DNA of 64,000 nucleotides from an uncultured Bacteroidia bacterium (GCA_902776565.1 CACYQN010000002.1:1-64000), one strand, 5' to 3'. Positions 7,886 to 17,842 are shown, counted from the first letter of the stretch. Made by a program: numbers and translations. Notes: generated by a model not told the origin, from the sequence alone.

Positions 7886-8169
7886 TTCTGCTCGTCTTCG
7901 TTCACTTCCTCGAAATCGACATATTCCTCATCCACGACATCTTTGCGCTGACTATCGTTTTGCGGAACGTGGTCAACCCTGATGTCGCCAAAGTCCTTTC
8001 CTGCACGACTTTGATTTTCCTGCTCAAAGTTCTGGAAGTCTCCACCGAACTCCTTCATCCTTTTCTGCACAAACCGCTTCAAAAGCCAGGGCGCCAAGTA
8101 GCGGAACAGTAGTTTCGCCAGCAACATTGCAAGAACTAGGAATATTATTATGTTCAAAAATACTTCCAT
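7882..8169 (-). CDS. DUF4834-like small membrane protein
   Basis: This 95-residue protein has one N-terminal transmembrane helix (FLNIIIFLVLAMLLAKLLF) followed by a basic and then an acidic cytoplasmic tail ending in EYVDFEEVNED. That tail matches the EYVDFEE signature of Bacteroidota DUF4834. The ATG at 8169 directly follows the stop of the upstream gene, and longer in-frame starts would run into that gene. The function is unknown. It is translationally coupled to the LolE-like permease. Confidence 0.8.
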   Translation of the reverse strand: MEVFLNIIIFLVLAMLLAKLLFRYLAPWLLKRFVQKRMKEFGGDFQNFEQENQSRAGKDFGDIRVDHVPQNDSQRKDVVDEEYVDFEEVNEDEQK

Positions 8170-8170
8170 T

Positions 8171-8833
8171 CTAAAAAGATAAAGCCAAATAAAGCAAAGC
8201 CGGAATTGCAAAACCTATCACAAATCCCAAATGCACCTGCAAATTGTTATGCCTTCCCAGATACAATCTCGATGCCAAAACCATTCCGCAAGCAAGTATT
8301 GCCAGAATAGTCATCAGAAAACCGTTCTCAAACACATACGAATACTGGAACAGCATCAAATACAAGGCAAATCCCCATCCGTATGCGTGAATGCTAAGCC
8401 GCCAAAAATTGTTTATCAGCAGACAACCTAGCGAAGCAATGGCAGTAAGCATTGTTATCAAGCTCCACATCGGCGACTTGTAAACAAAGAATCCCAGCAT
8501 CGCGAAGCCGACCACAACGGCCAATGCCATAGTACGGTTGCGTGTGGTAGCAAAGAAGCCTTCGAGTCGTTCGAACATATTGCCCGACATTTCGGCAACG
8601 TCCTCCTGCGAAAGCACAATTTCACCACCATGCACATTGTTTGTACGCTTGAACTGCGAAACTGCAAACACAAGCAACATCACAAGGAACGGAAAGACAA
8701 ACGTCATTCCTACAACCATAATCGGATGTAAGCCATAAATGTCGTTTATAGTCAATGCAAAATATGTCGGCAATAGAATCGGATGCCCGATTACACTCAC
8801 CACCTTGAAGAATATGTCAAGGATGCCACGCAT
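8171..8833 (-). CDS. PAP2-like polytopic membrane protein
   Basis: This 220-residue protein has about six hydrophobic segments. Two conserved pieces recall the PAP2 phosphatase superfamily in Bacteroidota: WRLSIHAYGWG (cf. KxSxHxxG) and SRLYLGRHNNLQVHLGFVIGF (cf. RxxLxxHxxxxVxxGxxxG). The full acid-phosphatase signature is weak, so it may be a non-canonical lipid phosphatase or simply a structural relative. It is tightly packed between rpoN (2-bp gap) and the DUF4834 gene. Confidence 0.72.
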   Translation of the reverse strand: MRGILDIFFKVVSVIGHPILLPTYFALTINDIYGLHPIMVVGMTFVFPFLVMLLVFAVSQFKRTNNVHGGEIVLSQEDVAEMSGNMFERLEGFFATTRNRTMALAVVVGFAMLGFFVYKSPMWSLITMLTAIASLGCLLINNFWRLSIHAYGWGFALYLMLFQYSYVFENGFLMTILAILACGMVLASRLYLGRHNNLQVHLGFVIGFAIPALLYLALSF

Positions 8834-8835
8834 AA

Positions 8836-10338
8836 TTATATTTTTCGTCTGAGACGTGCTACAGGAATACCCATCTGCTCACGGTACTTGGCAATGGTTC
8901 GACGTGCAATGATGTAGCCCCTATCCTTCAAAATTTCGGAAAGACGGTCATCGGTAAGCGGCTTAGTAGTATCCTCGGCATCGATGCATTCCTTCAGAAT
9001 CTGCTTTACCTCACGAGTGGAAACCTCTTCGCCCGAATCGGTCTGCATAGCCTCGCTGAAGAAGAACTTGAGCAGGAAATTGCCGTAAGGCGTTGCAACA
9101 TACTTGCTGTTGGCGACACGCGAAACCGTAGAAATATCAAGGTTTGTCATTTCGGCAATGTCCTTCAGAATCATAGGTCGAATGTCGGCCTCGTCGCCTG
9201 TGAGGAAAAACTTGCGCTGGAACTGCACAATCGCCTCCATTGTGTACAACAAGGTACGTCTGCGCTGCTCGATGGCATCAATGAACCATTTTGCATTGTC
9301 AATCTTCTGCTTGACAAAAGTTACAACTTCCTTGTTGCCAGCCTTGTCCGACGAGTATTCGTCCATCATCTTCGAGAACGACCTGCTTATGCGCAAATCG
9401 GGCGAGTTGCGGTTGTTGAGCGACACAGCTATGTCGTTGTCCTCAACTTCAACTATAAAATCGGGAATTATCGCCTGTATATTAGCCTTTTGCGGTTCTC
9501 CATACGAATTGCCAGGCTTAGGATTCAACTTTATAATAACATCTATTGCTTCCTTCAAGTCCTGCTCGGTGATGTTGCACTTCTGCATTATCTTCTCGTA
9601 GTGCTTCTTGGTAAACTCCTCGAAGCAATCGGAAAGCACCACAATTGCAGTCTTCACACCATTGGTCTGCTCCTCTTTCCTGCGAAGCTGAATAAGAAGA
9701 CATTCCTGCAAACTACGCGCTCCGATGCCAGCAGGGTCAAGTTCCTGAATTACCTTAAGCACATCTTCTAGTTCCTTTTCCGAAACCTCTATGTTCTGCG
9801 AAAAGGCAATGTCATCGGCTACGGCATCAAGGTCACGGCGAAGATAACCGTCCTCGTCAATATTTCCGACAAGGAACGGAGCAATAAACTTTTGTCTTTC
9901 AGTAACATCTTTCAGAATAAACTGCTCGAAAAGATGCTCGTTGAACGACTTTGATGCCGAATAGGGCATTTCTACCCTATCGTCATCCTTAGATGTATTG
10001 TTGACTTCCAAGCGGTAGTTCGGAATTTCATCGTCGTCGTTTGCACCATAGTCATCGTCAAGCGAATAGTCGTCATCGCGGGTGTATTCATCATCAGAAT
10101 TCTGCTCGCCGTCGTCGCGTTCCTCTTCGTGAGTAAGAACATCGCTGTCGTTTTCAACTATGCTATCGCCGTCATCGTAGTCGCCTTCACCGCCATCGTC
10201 GAGAGCCGGGTTCTCCTCAATCTCGTTCTTGATGCGTTCTTCGAGCTGCAAAGTATTCAGTTCCAACAGCTTTATCATTTGAATCTGCTGCGGAGCCAAC
10301 TTCTGCGTAAGTTTCTGTTCGAGCGATGTCTTGAGCAT
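8836..10338 (-). CDS. rpoN: RNA polymerase sigma-54 factor RpoN
   Basis: This 500-residue sigma-54 directs RNA polymerase to -24/-12 promoters under control of enhancer-binding ATPases. Region I is Gln/Leu-rich (SLEQKLTQKLAPQQIQMIK). A strongly acidic region II follows at about 50-115. The core-binding and DNA-binding domains are present, and the C-terminus carries the RpoN box ARRTIAKYREQMGI. Length and order are normal. It lies 11 bp after asnS and probably shares its transcript. No enhancer-binding protein is visible in the window. Confidence 0.97.
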   Translation of the reverse strand: MLKTSLEQKLTQKLAPQQIQMIKLLELNTLQLEERIKNEIEENPALDDGGEGDYDDGDSIVENDSDVLTHEEERDDGEQNSDDEYTRDDDYSLDDDYGANDDDEIPNYRLEVNNTSKDDDRVEMPYSASKSFNEHLFEQFILKDVTERQKFIAPFLVGNIDEDGYLRRDLDAVADDIAFSQNIEVSEKELEDVLKVIQELDPAGIGARSLQECLLIQLRRKEEQTNGVKTAIVVLSDCFEEFTKKHYEKIMQKCNITEQDLKEAIDVIIKLNPKPGNSYGEPQKANIQAIIPDFIVEVEDNDIAVSLNNRNSPDLRISRSFSKMMDEYSSDKAGNKEVVTFVKQKIDNAKWFIDAIEQRRRTLLYTMEAIVQFQRKFFLTGDEADIRPMILKDIAEMTNLDISTVSRVANSKYVATPYGNFLLKFFFSEAMQTDSGEEVSTREVKQILKECIDAEDTTKPLTDDRLSEILKDRGYIIARRTIAKYREQMGIPVARLRRKI

Positions 10339-10349
10339 AGTCAGAATTT

Positions 10350-11792
10350 TTAGAACTCAGCAGTTTTAGGTGTACGCGGGAACGGAATCACATCGCGGAT
10401 GTTCGACATTCCTGTTACGAAAAGTATAAGGCGTTCGAAACCAAGTCCGAAACCACTATGAGGTACTGTACCGAACTTACGTGTTTCAAGGTACCACCAC
10501 ATATCTTTCTTTGGAATATTGCGTTCTTCGATTGTTGCAAGAAGTTTTTCGTAGCTTTCCTCACGCTGCGAACCGCCAATGATTTCGCCAATCTGCGGGA
10601 AAAGAACGTCCATTGCGCGAACAGTCTTTCCGTCCTCGTTCTGCTTCATGTAGAAGGCCTTGATTTCCTTCGGGTAGTTGATAAGGATAACAGGACGCTT
10701 GTAGTGCTTTTCGACGAGGTAACGCTCGTGCTCGCTCTGCAGGTCAACGCCCCACTTGTCAACCGGATATACGAACTTGCCGGTCTTGTTTGGCTTCGAG
10801 TTCATAAGTATGTCGATAGCCTCGGTGTAAGTTACACGGGCGAAATCGTTGTGCAAAACAAATTCGAGACGTTCGATAAGATTCATCTCATCGCGTTCGT
10901 TTGCAGGTTTCTGCTTCTGTTCTTCCTCTCGGCGCTTGCTGAGGAATTCGATGTCGTCGCGGCAGTTGTCGAGAGCATACTTAACCAAATATTTCAACAT
11001 TTCCTCGGCGAGGTTCATGTTGTCCTCGAGGTCGAAGAAAGCAACTTCGGGTTCAATCATCCAGAATTCGGCAAGGTGACGCGGAGTATTTGAATTTTCG
11101 GCACGGAAAGTAGGTCCGAAAGTGTAAATCTGCGACAATGCAGTTGCTGCAAGTTCACCTTCGAGCTGACCCGAAACCGTCAGGTTGGTCGATTTGCCGA
11201 AGAAATCCTGCGAATAGTCAATCTTACCTTCTTCGGTACGTGGCAAGTTGTTCAAATCCAAAGTCGTAACTTGGAACATTTCGCCAGCACCCTCGCAGTC
11301 AGAACCAGTGATAAGCGGAGTGTGAACATTGTAGAACCCCTTGCTGTTGAAGAAGTTATGAATTGCAAAAGTCATTGCATGACGGATGCGGAAAATTGCT
11401 CCAAAAGTATTGGTACGGAAACGCAAGTGAGCAATTTCGCGGAGGAATTCGAGGCTGTGGCGCTTTGGCTGCAGAGGATATTCGTCGGGATTTGCATCGC
11501 CGAAAACGGTAATGTCCTTTGCCTGCAGTTCTACCTTCTGTCCGCTACCCATCGACTCGACGGTCTTTCCATCAACCGACAGAGCAGCACCAGTGTGAAC
11601 ACCAGCCAGTTTCTGTTCCAATTCGGGATTTACATCCAGCACCACCTGAAGGTTATTTATAGTAGAGCCATCGTTCAATGCGATGAAACATACGTTCTTG
11701 CTAACACGCTTAGTCCTAACCCAACCCATTACGGTTGTTTCTTTTCCAAATTCCGTGGAGTTCAGCACTTCACTAATCTTAGTTCTCTTCAT
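10350..11792 (-). CDS. asnS: Asparaginyl-tRNA synthetase
   Basis: This 480-residue class IIb synthetase charges tRNA(Asn). It has an N-terminal OB-fold anticodon-binding domain ([21 protein letters not shown]), the class II motif 2 region ([22 protein letters not shown]) and motif 3 ([15 protein letters not shown], then [11 protein letters not shown]). AsnRS rather than AspRS is indicated by its length and by the [15 protein letters not shown] pattern. It is the first gene of the operon and has its own TAATTTTG element upstream. Confidence 0.96.
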   Translation of the reverse strand: MKRTKISEVLNSTEFGKETTVMGWVRTKRVSKNVCFIALNDGSTINNLQVVLDVNPELEQKLAGVHTGAALSVDGKTVESMGSGQKVELQAKDITVFGDANPDEYPLQPKRHSLEFLREIAHLRFRTNTFGAIFRIRHAMTFAIHNFFNSKGFYNVHTPLITGSDCEGAGEMFQVTTLDLNNLPRTEEGKIDYSQDFFGKSTNLTVSGQLEGELAATALSQIYTFGPTFRAENSNTPRHLAEFWMIEPEVAFFDLEDNMNLAEEMLKYLVKYALDNCRDDIEFLSKRREEEQKQKPANERDEMNLIERLEFVLHNDFARVTYTEAIDILMNSKPNKTGKFVYPVDKWGVDLQSEHERYLVEKHYKRPVILINYPKEIKAFYMKQNEDGKTVRAMDVLFPQIGEIIGGSQREESYEKLLATIEERNIPKKDMWWYLETRKFGTVPHSGFGLGFERLILFVTGMSNIRDVIPFPRTPKTAEF

Positions 11793-11814
11793 ATACGTTA
11801 AAAATTTCGTGCCA

Positions 11815-11822
11815 CAAAATTA
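11815..11822 (-). promoter_or_regulatory. -7 promoter element of the asnS-rpoN operon
   Basis: TAATTTTG on the minus strand, 23 bp upstream of the asnS start. It faces away from the divergent EamA gene. Confidence 0.55.
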
Positions 11823-11914
11823 CAAAAATTTCTTATTGGCATTGCAAGAGATTTCAAAAAGTCATTCTATTGGGCAAAGATTACAAAATAATTGCGAGCA
11901 ATCAGTAAACTTAT

Positions 11915-11922
11915 TATTTTTG
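11915..11922 (+). promoter_or_regulatory. -7 element directly abutting the EamA start
   Basis: TATTTTTG ends five bases before the ATG at 11928. With the usual distance from this element to the start site, the transcript would begin at or next to the start codon, giving a leaderless or near-leaderless mRNA. Confidence 0.5.
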
Positions 11923-11927
11923 CGCCC

Positions 11928-12821
11928 ATGAAAAAGGATTCGCCAATAATAATCTACCCGTTGCTTATTATAGCGATGCTGTTCTGGTCGTTTTCGTTCA
12001 TCTGGGCGAAACGTGCGCTTGTATGCTACAACCCAATAACAATCATATATTTCCGCACGATAGTAGCTTCCGTGATTCTGTTACTGGTACTACTCATTGC
12101 GAAAAAACGCATAAAAATCAAACTCAAGCACTTGCCATTATTCATTGTACTGGCCTTTTTCGAGCCTTTCCTGTATTTCCTCGGCGAAACGAACGGACTC
12201 ACAAAGGTTGACGCTTCTACCGCAGGTATTGTAATAGGTACAATTCCGCTTTTCACGCCGATAGTCGCCTACATTTTCCTGAAGGAAAGAATCTCAAAGC
12301 TCAACATCGTCGGCATAGTGCTTTCGGTTATAGGCGTGGCAATAATGACTTTCGACATCAACCTCAATATGCAGGTTTCTCCTGAAGGACTTATGCTGCT
12401 CGGAGTTGCAATACTTGCCACATTAGGCTATACGGTTGCCGTAAAGAAAATTCCAGAAGAATATTCAGTTTTCACCATAACATTCTACCAGAACCTCATC
12501 GGCTCGTTTATGTTCCTGCCGCTAGTGCTGATTTTCGAAAAAGACAACATAATGCAGGCCGGATTTGTATGGGATTCTATCTTGCCAATAATAGAACTAG
12601 GAATATTCGCATCGGCAGCGGCTTTCGTTTGCTACACATACACACTGCGTTACATTCCGATTGCACGAGCCAATATTTTCACGAACCTTATTCCTGTCTT
12701 TACGCTTTTCTTGTCGGCACTGCTACTCGGCGAAGAAATAACAGCTCAAAAGGTCATAGGAATAGCAGTCGTGCTGAGCGGTGTATTTATCGCACAGGCA
12801 AAACGCAAAGCGAAAGCCTAA
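11928..12821 (+). CDS. EamA/DMT family transporter
   Basis: This 297-residue membrane protein has ten predicted helices arranged as two EamA repeats. The first begins at YPLLIIAMLFWSFSFIWAK and the second near EGLMLLGVAILATLGYTVAV. The C-terminal GEEITAQKVIGIAVVLSGV is the typical final segment. Members export amino acids or other metabolites, and the substrate cannot be predicted. The ATG at 11928 was chosen because the hydrophobic N-terminus starts there and a promoter element ends five bases earlier. Confidence 0.88.
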   Translation: MKKDSPIIIYPLLIIAMLFWSFSFIWAKRALVCYNPITIIYFRTIVASVILLLVLLIAKKRIKIKLKHLPLFIVLAFFEPFLYFLGETNGLTKVDASTAGIVIGTIPLFTPIVAYIFLKERISKLNIVGIVLSVIGVAIMTFDINLNMQVSPEGLMLLGVAILATLGYTVAVKKIPEEYSVFTITFYQNLIGSFMFLPLVLIFEKDNIMQAGFVWDSILPIIELGIFASAAAFVCYTYTLRYIPIARANIFTNLIPVFTLFLSALLLGEEITAQKVIGIAVVLSGVFIAQAKRKAKA

Positions 12822-12824
12822 TCC

Positions 12825-14234
12825 TTATTTGCACATTTCAGTGAAATACCTGAACAGCAATCGTGTCGGCACCGAAGTTCCGCCATTTCCGCGGTACGAA
12901 TCCTTCTTCTCGGTGAAAGCCGGTCCTGCAATGTCGAGGTGAATCCACTTGTAGTCGGTAAAATGCTTCAGGAACATAGCCGCCGTTATTGTTCCGCCCG
13001 AACGCTTTCCGCAATTTTTCATATCGGCAATCGGAGAATCCAACTGCTCAGCGAAATCGTCCCATAAAGGCAGTTCTATCAAGCGTTCCCATACGTTGAA
13101 GCCACATTCCTTCATCTTTGCAATATCGTCGGGAGAAGTTCCCAATACTGCGGTATTCTTGTCGCCCACAGCGACAATTGCCGCGCCAGTGAGCGTAGCC
13201 ATATCGATTACCAGTTCGGGATTGTACTTCTTTGCATACGAAAGCGCATCGGCAAGAATCAGGCGGCCTTCGGCATCGGTGTTGGCAATTTCAACCGTTG
13301 TGCCGTCGTACATTGTGATAATGTCCTCGGGGACGTAGGCTGTCGCCCCTATCCTATTTTCGGTTGCAGGAACAAGTCCATAGACTTTCACTGGAACCTT
13401 CGCCATAGCCAACGCAGCGATAGTGCCCACTACAGCAGCTCCACCAGACTTGTCGCTCTTCATCGTATCCATCGAACTCGACGGTTTCAGGTCGTAGCCT
13501 CCAGTATCAAACACAAGTCCCTTTCCAACAAGGATATACGGATGTTCATTTATTGCATTTTCTGGTTCCCATTTCAGTATGCTGAATGTCGGAGGCTCAA
13601 CGCTTCCACGGTTTACGGCAAGAAGTCCGCCCATCTTCAAGCTTTCAATCTGCTTTTTGTCAAGAATTTCAGTCTTGAATCCACAGGACTTGCCCACTTC
13701 TTCTATGGTTTCGGCTAACTTCTTGGCTGTCATATACGACAAAGGCTCATTCACAATATCGCGTGCAATGAAAACACCCTTTACCAAACTGTTGAGACGG
13801 GCAATCTCCTTTTCGCAGACATCACCGCAAACCTTTACCTCCACCAACGAAACTTTCTTCTTTTCGGACAGATACTTGTTGAAGCGGTAATTTGCAAGTT
13901 CCACACCCTCGGCAAAGACAAGCGCCATATCGGCTCCAGACAAATCTACAATAGCGAGCGACTTGCAATCAAGAGCATTCAGAGAATCGGCAATCTTGCA
14001 ACCTTCATTGCGCACAAGTTCGCGCTGTTCGTCTATTGTCTTACCTTTCTTAAGTTTTACAAAGAAACGACGGCTGTCGTATAGATTTACCGACGCAAAA
14101 GTCTTTGTTTCAAGTGTTTCGTGAACGTATTTCTTTTCCTTATCACCGAGTTCCACCGATGCTAACGCATCAACATCCGAAATTATGTAAGCGACATTCT
14201 CATTAATGTCATATTTTTCAACCTTATATATCAT
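12825..14234 (-). CDS. Leucyl aminopeptidase, M17 family
   Basis: This 469-residue cytoplasmic dizinc aminopeptidase removes N-terminal residues from peptides. Metal and catalytic motifs are visible: VGKGLVFDTGGYDLKPS with the metal-binding lysine and aspartate, MKSDKSGGAAV, and the M17 signature NTDAEGRLILADAL. The N-terminal 150 residues form the usual regulatory domain. Its end is three bases from the convergent EamA gene. It is transcribed just downstream of the zinc-ribbon gene. Confidence 0.94.
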   Translation of the reverse strand: MIYKVEKYDINENVAYIISDVDALASVELGDKEKKYVHETLETKTFASVNLYDSRRFFVKLKKGKTIDEQRELVRNEGCKIADSLNALDCKSLAIVDLSGADMALVFAEGVELANYRFNKYLSEKKKVSLVEVKVCGDVCEKEIARLNSLVKGVFIARDIVNEPLSYMTAKKLAETIEEVGKSCGFKTEILDKKQIESLKMGGLLAVNRGSVEPPTFSILKWEPENAINEHPYILVGKGLVFDTGGYDLKPSSSMDTMKSDKSGGAAVVGTIAALAMAKVPVKVYGLVPATENRIGATAYVPEDIITMYDGTTVEIANTDAEGRLILADALSYAKKYNPELVIDMATLTGAAIVAVGDKNTAVLGTSPDDIAKMKECGFNVWERLIELPLWDDFAEQLDSPIADMKNCGKRSGGTITAAMFLKHFTDYKWIHLDIAGPAFTEKKDSYRGNGGTSVPTRLLFRYFTEMCK

Positions 14235-14245
14235 AGCAATTTAAT

Positions 14246-14620
14246 TTAGTCAACATATTCCTTTTTTCTCACTATCACAACAAAATCATTATCAGCATAA
14301 TAGCCATAGTCGTAGCAATAGTAGTACATTTTGTCAGTCTTTGTTTTGTAAATGTTTGTCATATAGTCGAACTTGAAGCCTTCCTTAACCAGCTTTTCCT
14401 TCAGCACCGAATGCCTTTCATTGTCGGGCTTGTCAATTTTCTGGTACATATCGGCCAGTATCTGGCGATTTTTCTTCAGCAGGCGGTTAGTCTTGTAGGT
14501 GAGGCTGTTATCTTCCTGCTTCAACTGGTTGTTGTATGTGTTTCGGCATTGGTCGCAACAGAATTTCTTGTCGGCACGACCGTCAAATTCAGTATGGCAA
14601 ACTGGACAAATTCTCTTCAT
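14246..14620 (-). CDS. Zinc-ribbon protein, unknown function
   Basis: This 124-residue protein begins with a treble-clef/zinc-ribbon motif (CPVCHTEFDGRADKKFCCDQC; cysteines at about 5, 8, 21 and 25), similar to the DUF2116-type ribbon. A basic helix and a tyrosine-rich tail (YYYCYDYGYYADND) follow. The C-terminal part resembles nothing I recognise. It lies 11 bp upstream of the M17 aminopeptidase and is probably co-transcribed. Confidence 0.75.
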   Translation of the reverse strand: MKRICPVCHTEFDGRADKKFCCDQCRNTYNNQLKQEDNSLTYKTNRLLKKNRQILADMYQKIDKPDNERHSVLKEKLVKEGFKFDYMTNIYKTKTDKMYYYCYDYGYYADNDFVVIVRKKEYVD

Positions 14621-14643
14621 ATCCTTTTTTCGTTAAGCAGTCG

Positions 14644-14651
14644 CAAATTTA
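14644..14651 (-). promoter_or_regulatory. -7 promoter element of the zinc-ribbon/aminopeptidase pair
   Basis: TAAATTTG on the minus strand, 24 bp upstream of the start at 14620. Confidence 0.5.
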
Positions 14652-14799
14652 AACATTTTTTCAGAATTATAGCATAAATGTTTATTGATGAAAATCGGAT
14701 TTCCAGTCAGAAAATATTTTAGAACGAAAATTTCACATCGTCCTCACGCATCAATTATTAATGTTTTGTTAATCGAATCCAGCCAAAGGAAAAAAATCC

Positions 14800-14807
14800 T
14801 ACCTTTG
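14800..14807 (+). promoter_or_regulatory. -7 promoter element of the metal cluster
   Basis: TACCTTTG lies five bases upstream of the ATG at 14813, again leaving almost no leader. Confidence 0.55.
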
Positions 14808-14812
14808 CAACG

Positions 14813-15280
14813 ATGAAATTATTCAGAGCCATATTGCCCGTGATTACCGCCATAATGGTGATGCTTACCTCGAACGGCATTGTGTATGAGCACTATTTCT
14901 GCAAATGCTGCAACGAGGAGCACCGTGAAATCAGCCTCTTCGAGTTTGGCGAGGTTTCGCACAACCACGAGTGCCATTCGCACCACGAATGCCACAGCCA
15001 CCATTGCGACGGACATCACTGCCACTGCCAGGACAAGTCGGAACACCAGAAGCACACACATATAGAGTTTATGTCGCTCAAGGATTTGTTCCAGCAGGAC
15101 GAACACTCGACTTTGCCAGAAATTCCATCAGTAAAGACTTTCATCAGCAACAATTTTGCACCTTGCATAAATATCACTTGCACGACAAACGAAGTTGAAA
15201 CCAAACTGTTGGCATCCAACGCCAATCGTTTGTACGACAAGGGCAAAGTGTGTCCGCTCCTCTCCTGCTTCAGATTATGA
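14813..15280 (+). CDS. His/Cys-rich HYC_CC_PP family protein
   Basis: This 155-residue exported or membrane-anchored protein has a signal-anchor (residues 3-24) followed by EHYFCKCCNEEH, the HYxC-CC signature that names the family. A dense His/Cys stretch at about 50-80 (HNHECHSHHECHSHH, then HHCHCQDK) is an obvious metal-binding region. Family members are found beside TonB receptors and heavy-metal-associated proteins, as here. A role in periplasmic binding or sensing of copper, zinc or a similar metal is inferred. It begins a cluster with the receptor and the HMA protein. Confidence 0.78.
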   Translation: MKLFRAILPVITAIMVMLTSNGIVYEHYFCKCCNEEHREISLFEFGEVSHNHECHSHHECHSHHCDGHHCHCQDKSEHQKHTHIEFMSLKDLFQQDEHSTLPEIPSVKTFISNNFAPCINITCTTNEVETKLLASNANRLYDKGKVCPLLSCFRL

Positions 15281-15349
15281 ATTGTATCTCAAAACCAAAG
15301 AGATAGCAACGGACTATTGTCCAAATTCATAATTTAAAGAAGTAAAACG

Positions 15350-17563
15350 ATGAAAAACAAAATATTGGCATTAATTGCTTTCGTAGCAATAGCCACAATA
15401 AGCAAAGCCCAGATTAGCGGCACCGTCTTCGAGATTGTCGATGGCAACAAGCAGACGCTTTTCGGTGCAAATGTCTATTGGGAAAACAGCAGTGTCGGAA
15501 CTATATCCGACATGAACGGCAATTTCAAGATAAACAAGGTCAACACAACCAACAAACTGATTGTCAGCTTCATCGGTTACAACAGCGACACTCTTGAAAT
15601 TCCAGAGAAAAAGAAAAACATAGAAGTCGTGCTTACCGCCGGCGAAATGCTTTCGGAAGTCACCGTGAACGAACGAGCCGCCAGTTCGCACTACTCGCGA
15701 ATGGAAATCGGCAATGTACAGGATGTTTCGGGACAGGAACTCTGCAAGGCCGCCTGCTGCAACCTGTCTGAAAGCTTCGAGACTAACGCTTCGGTGGATG
15801 CAGGCACAAGCGACGCCGCCACCGGCGCAAAGCAAATCAAGTTGCTCGGTCTGGCAGGAAAATATGTGCAGTTCCTTACCGAAAACATTCCAAACCTCTA
15901 CGGACTTTCGCAGCCGTATGCACTCGGCTACATTCCAGGTCCGTGGATGACCTCGATGCAGATTTCAAAAGGAACTTCCACTGTTATAAACGGTTACGAC
16001 GCCGTGACTGGTCAGATAAATGTGGAGTACAAGAAACCGCGCCAATCCGACAAGTTCTCGCTCAACCTCATGGGAAGTTCGCACGGCAATGTAGAAGGTA
16101 ACATCGATGCGCCAATCAAAGTAAGTGAAAAGGTTAGCACACAGATATTTGCACACGCACAGAACAGGTTCATCAAGATGGACCACAACAAAGACAACTT
16201 CTACGACTCGCCCAATGTCACCCAGTACAACTTTTTCAACCGCTGGGACTATTTCGGCAAGCACCTTACAATGAGGTTCGGCGTGAAGTACATCGACGAG
16301 ACTCGCAAAAACGGACAAATAAGCAAGGACCATCCTACCTACATAGATTCCTTGCAACCAGACCTTTACAAAATAAAAATTCACTCGCAGCGTGGCGAAG
16401 CCTTCCTCAAGTGCGGATATGTGTTCCCCGAAAAAGATTATCAAAGCATTGCTGTGATTACCAACTTCATAACCCATCATCAGTATTCTTACTACGGGTA
16501 TAATGATTTTGATGCAAGTCAGAACAGCCTGTACGCCAATGTGTTGTGGAAATCGGCATTCGGTGGCAACGAGAAACACTCCTACACCGCTGGAGCAAGC
16601 ATGAAGTACGAAAATCTTCACCAGAACCTCAACGACAGCATAATGAACGACATTGAGGCCGTTCCGGGAGCATTCTTCCAATACACGGGACATTTCGGCA
16701 ACTTCAACATGATTGCAGGTGTCCGCGGCGACTACCACAACCAGTACGGTTTTCTCTTTACCCCCCGACTGAACCTCAAGTACAGCATCAACGAATACCT
16801 CACCTTGAGAGCATCGGCTGGCAGAGCATTCCGCAAGGCTAATGTACTGAGCGAAAACTCGTTCCTGCTGGCATCGTCGCGCCGAATGGTAATCTACGAC
16901 AACCTCGACCTCGAAGAAGCATGGAACTACGGAGCGACATTCTCGGCCAACATACCTATTAAAGATAGGTTGCTGAACATTATGGCGGAATACTACCGCA
17001 CCGACTTTATAAAGCAGATTGTCGCCGATTTTGAAACACCGGGCGTTGTCGAGTTCTACAACCTGCAGGGCAAATCGTTCTCCAACACCTACCAGATTGA
17101 AGTGTCGTGCGAAGTGCTAAAGGGCTGGGACATCACAGGCGCGTTCCGCTACAACGATGTAAAGCAGACCATCGACGGAAATCTTGTAGAATCACCGTTG
17201 ATGAGCCGTTTCAAAGGCTTGCTTACAACCTCGTACCGCACAAAGCTCGAAAAATGGCAGTTCGACTTCACCGCGCAGTTCAACGGACCAGGCAGAATAC
17301 CGTCAACCGCCAACAATCCCGAAGAATACCGCCGCGACGACAAGTTCAAGGCTTACAACATCTTCAACGCACAGATTACCAAGTTCTTCAAGAAATGGAG
17401 CATTTATGTAGGCGTTGAGAATATCTTCAACTTCACGCAGAAAGACCCGATTATCGCTGCTGGCGACCCCTTTGGCGACTACTTCGACTCGTCGCTCATC
17501 TGGGGACCAATCGACGGACGGAAATTCTATTTAGGTATAAGATTTGCAATTGATAGAGATTAG
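15350..17563 (+). CDS. TonB-dependent receptor, probable metal transporter
   Basis: This 737-residue outer-membrane receptor has a signal peptide (1-20, ending ISKAQ), a carboxypeptidase-regulatory-like domain (about 22-95, SVGTISDMNGNFKI...), a plug domain with a cysteine cluster ELCKAACCNLSESFETN (about 128-144), and a 22-strand barrel ending in an aromatic residue region (KFYLGIRFAIDRD). The ELxKAACCNLSESFE plug belongs to a Bacteroidota receptor group that I associate with heavy-metal loci. Genes on both sides encode metal-binding proteins, supporting metal or metallophore import. The exact substrate is unknown. Confidence 0.88.
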   Translation: MKNKILALIAFVAIATISKAQISGTVFEIVDGNKQTLFGANVYWENSSVGTISDMNGNFKINKVNTTNKLIVSFIGYNSDTLEIPEKKKNIEVVLTAGEMLSEVTVNERAASSHYSRMEIGNVQDVSGQELCKAACCNLSESFETNASVDAGTSDAATGAKQIKLLGLAGKYVQFLTENIPNLYGLSQPYALGYIPGPWMTSMQISKGTSTVINGYDAVTGQINVEYKKPRQSDKFSLNLMGSSHGNVEGNIDAPIKVSEKVSTQIFAHAQNRFIKMDHNKDNFYDSPNVTQYNFFNRWDYFGKHLTMRFGVKYIDETRKNGQISKDHPTYIDSLQPDLYKIKIHSQRGEAFLKCGYVFPEKDYQSIAVITNFITHHQYSYYGYNDFDASQNSLYANVLWKSAFGGNEKHSYTAGASMKYENLHQNLNDSIMNDIEAVPGAFFQYTGHFGNFNMIAGVRGDYHNQYGFLFTPRLNLKYSINEYLTLRASAGRAFRKANVLSENSFLLASSRRMVIYDNLDLEEAWNYGATFSANIPIKDRLLNIMAEYYRTDFIKQIVADFETPGVVEFYNLQGKSFSNTYQIEVSCEVLKGWDITGAFRYNDVKQTIDGNLVESPLMSRFKGLLTTSYRTKLEKWQFDFTAQFNGPGRIPSTANNPEEYRRDDKFKAYNIFNAQITKFFKKWSIYVGVENIFNFTQKDPIIAAGDPFGDYFDSSLIWGPIDGRKFYLGIRFAIDRD

Positions 17564-17597
17564 AAATTATTAATAAACGATATGGAAAAAAGAGGCC

Positions 17598-17780
17598 GTC
17601 ATTTCGGAAGTCTGACTGAACACGCGATACCAACGGTGGAGCGTTGTGAAGACGGCTATCCGAAATCTCCCTTGAATACCCAAAGGAGATTCCGCATAAA
17701 CAGGCTCACTAGCAACGTTCCTTATGCTGTTCGCTTTGTTTTACTTGCTACGCTTCGTGAGCTAAAGGTTGCGGAATGAC
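17598..17780. repeat. MITE-like interspersed repeat, copy A
   Basis: This 183-bp element begins GTCATTTC and ends GGAATGAC, near-perfect terminal inverted repeats. A homologous copy lies at 19137-19305. Both contain the sequence GTGGAGCGTTGT, an AATCTCC...GGAGAT inner inverted repeat, and an ACAGGCTCAC...GTTCGCTTTGT block. A small ORF at 17582-17779 is only a reading of this repeat. Its position just after the receptor gene means it may also act as a terminator. Confidence 0.7.
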
Positions 17781-17834
17781 TGTTAAGTGATAAAAATAAA
17801 TAATCTAAAACGGAATAAATACAGCAATTTAAAT

Positions 17835-17842
17835 TAATTTTG
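17835..17842 (+). promoter_or_regulatory. -7 promoter element of the HMA gene
   Basis: TAATTTTG lies 21 bp upstream of the ATG at 17864, so the HMA gene has its own promoter separate from the receptor. Confidence 0.55.

Noticed and set aside
9490..9771. Plus-strand ORFs inside rpoN and other long minus-strand genes (for example at 10458-11093 and 58536-59504)
   Set aside because: They are antisense readings of well-recognised genes with no motifs of their own.
17582..17779. 65-codon ORF after the TonB receptor
   Set aside because: It coincides with a MITE-like repeat, and the homologous copy at 19137-19305 does not preserve the frame.
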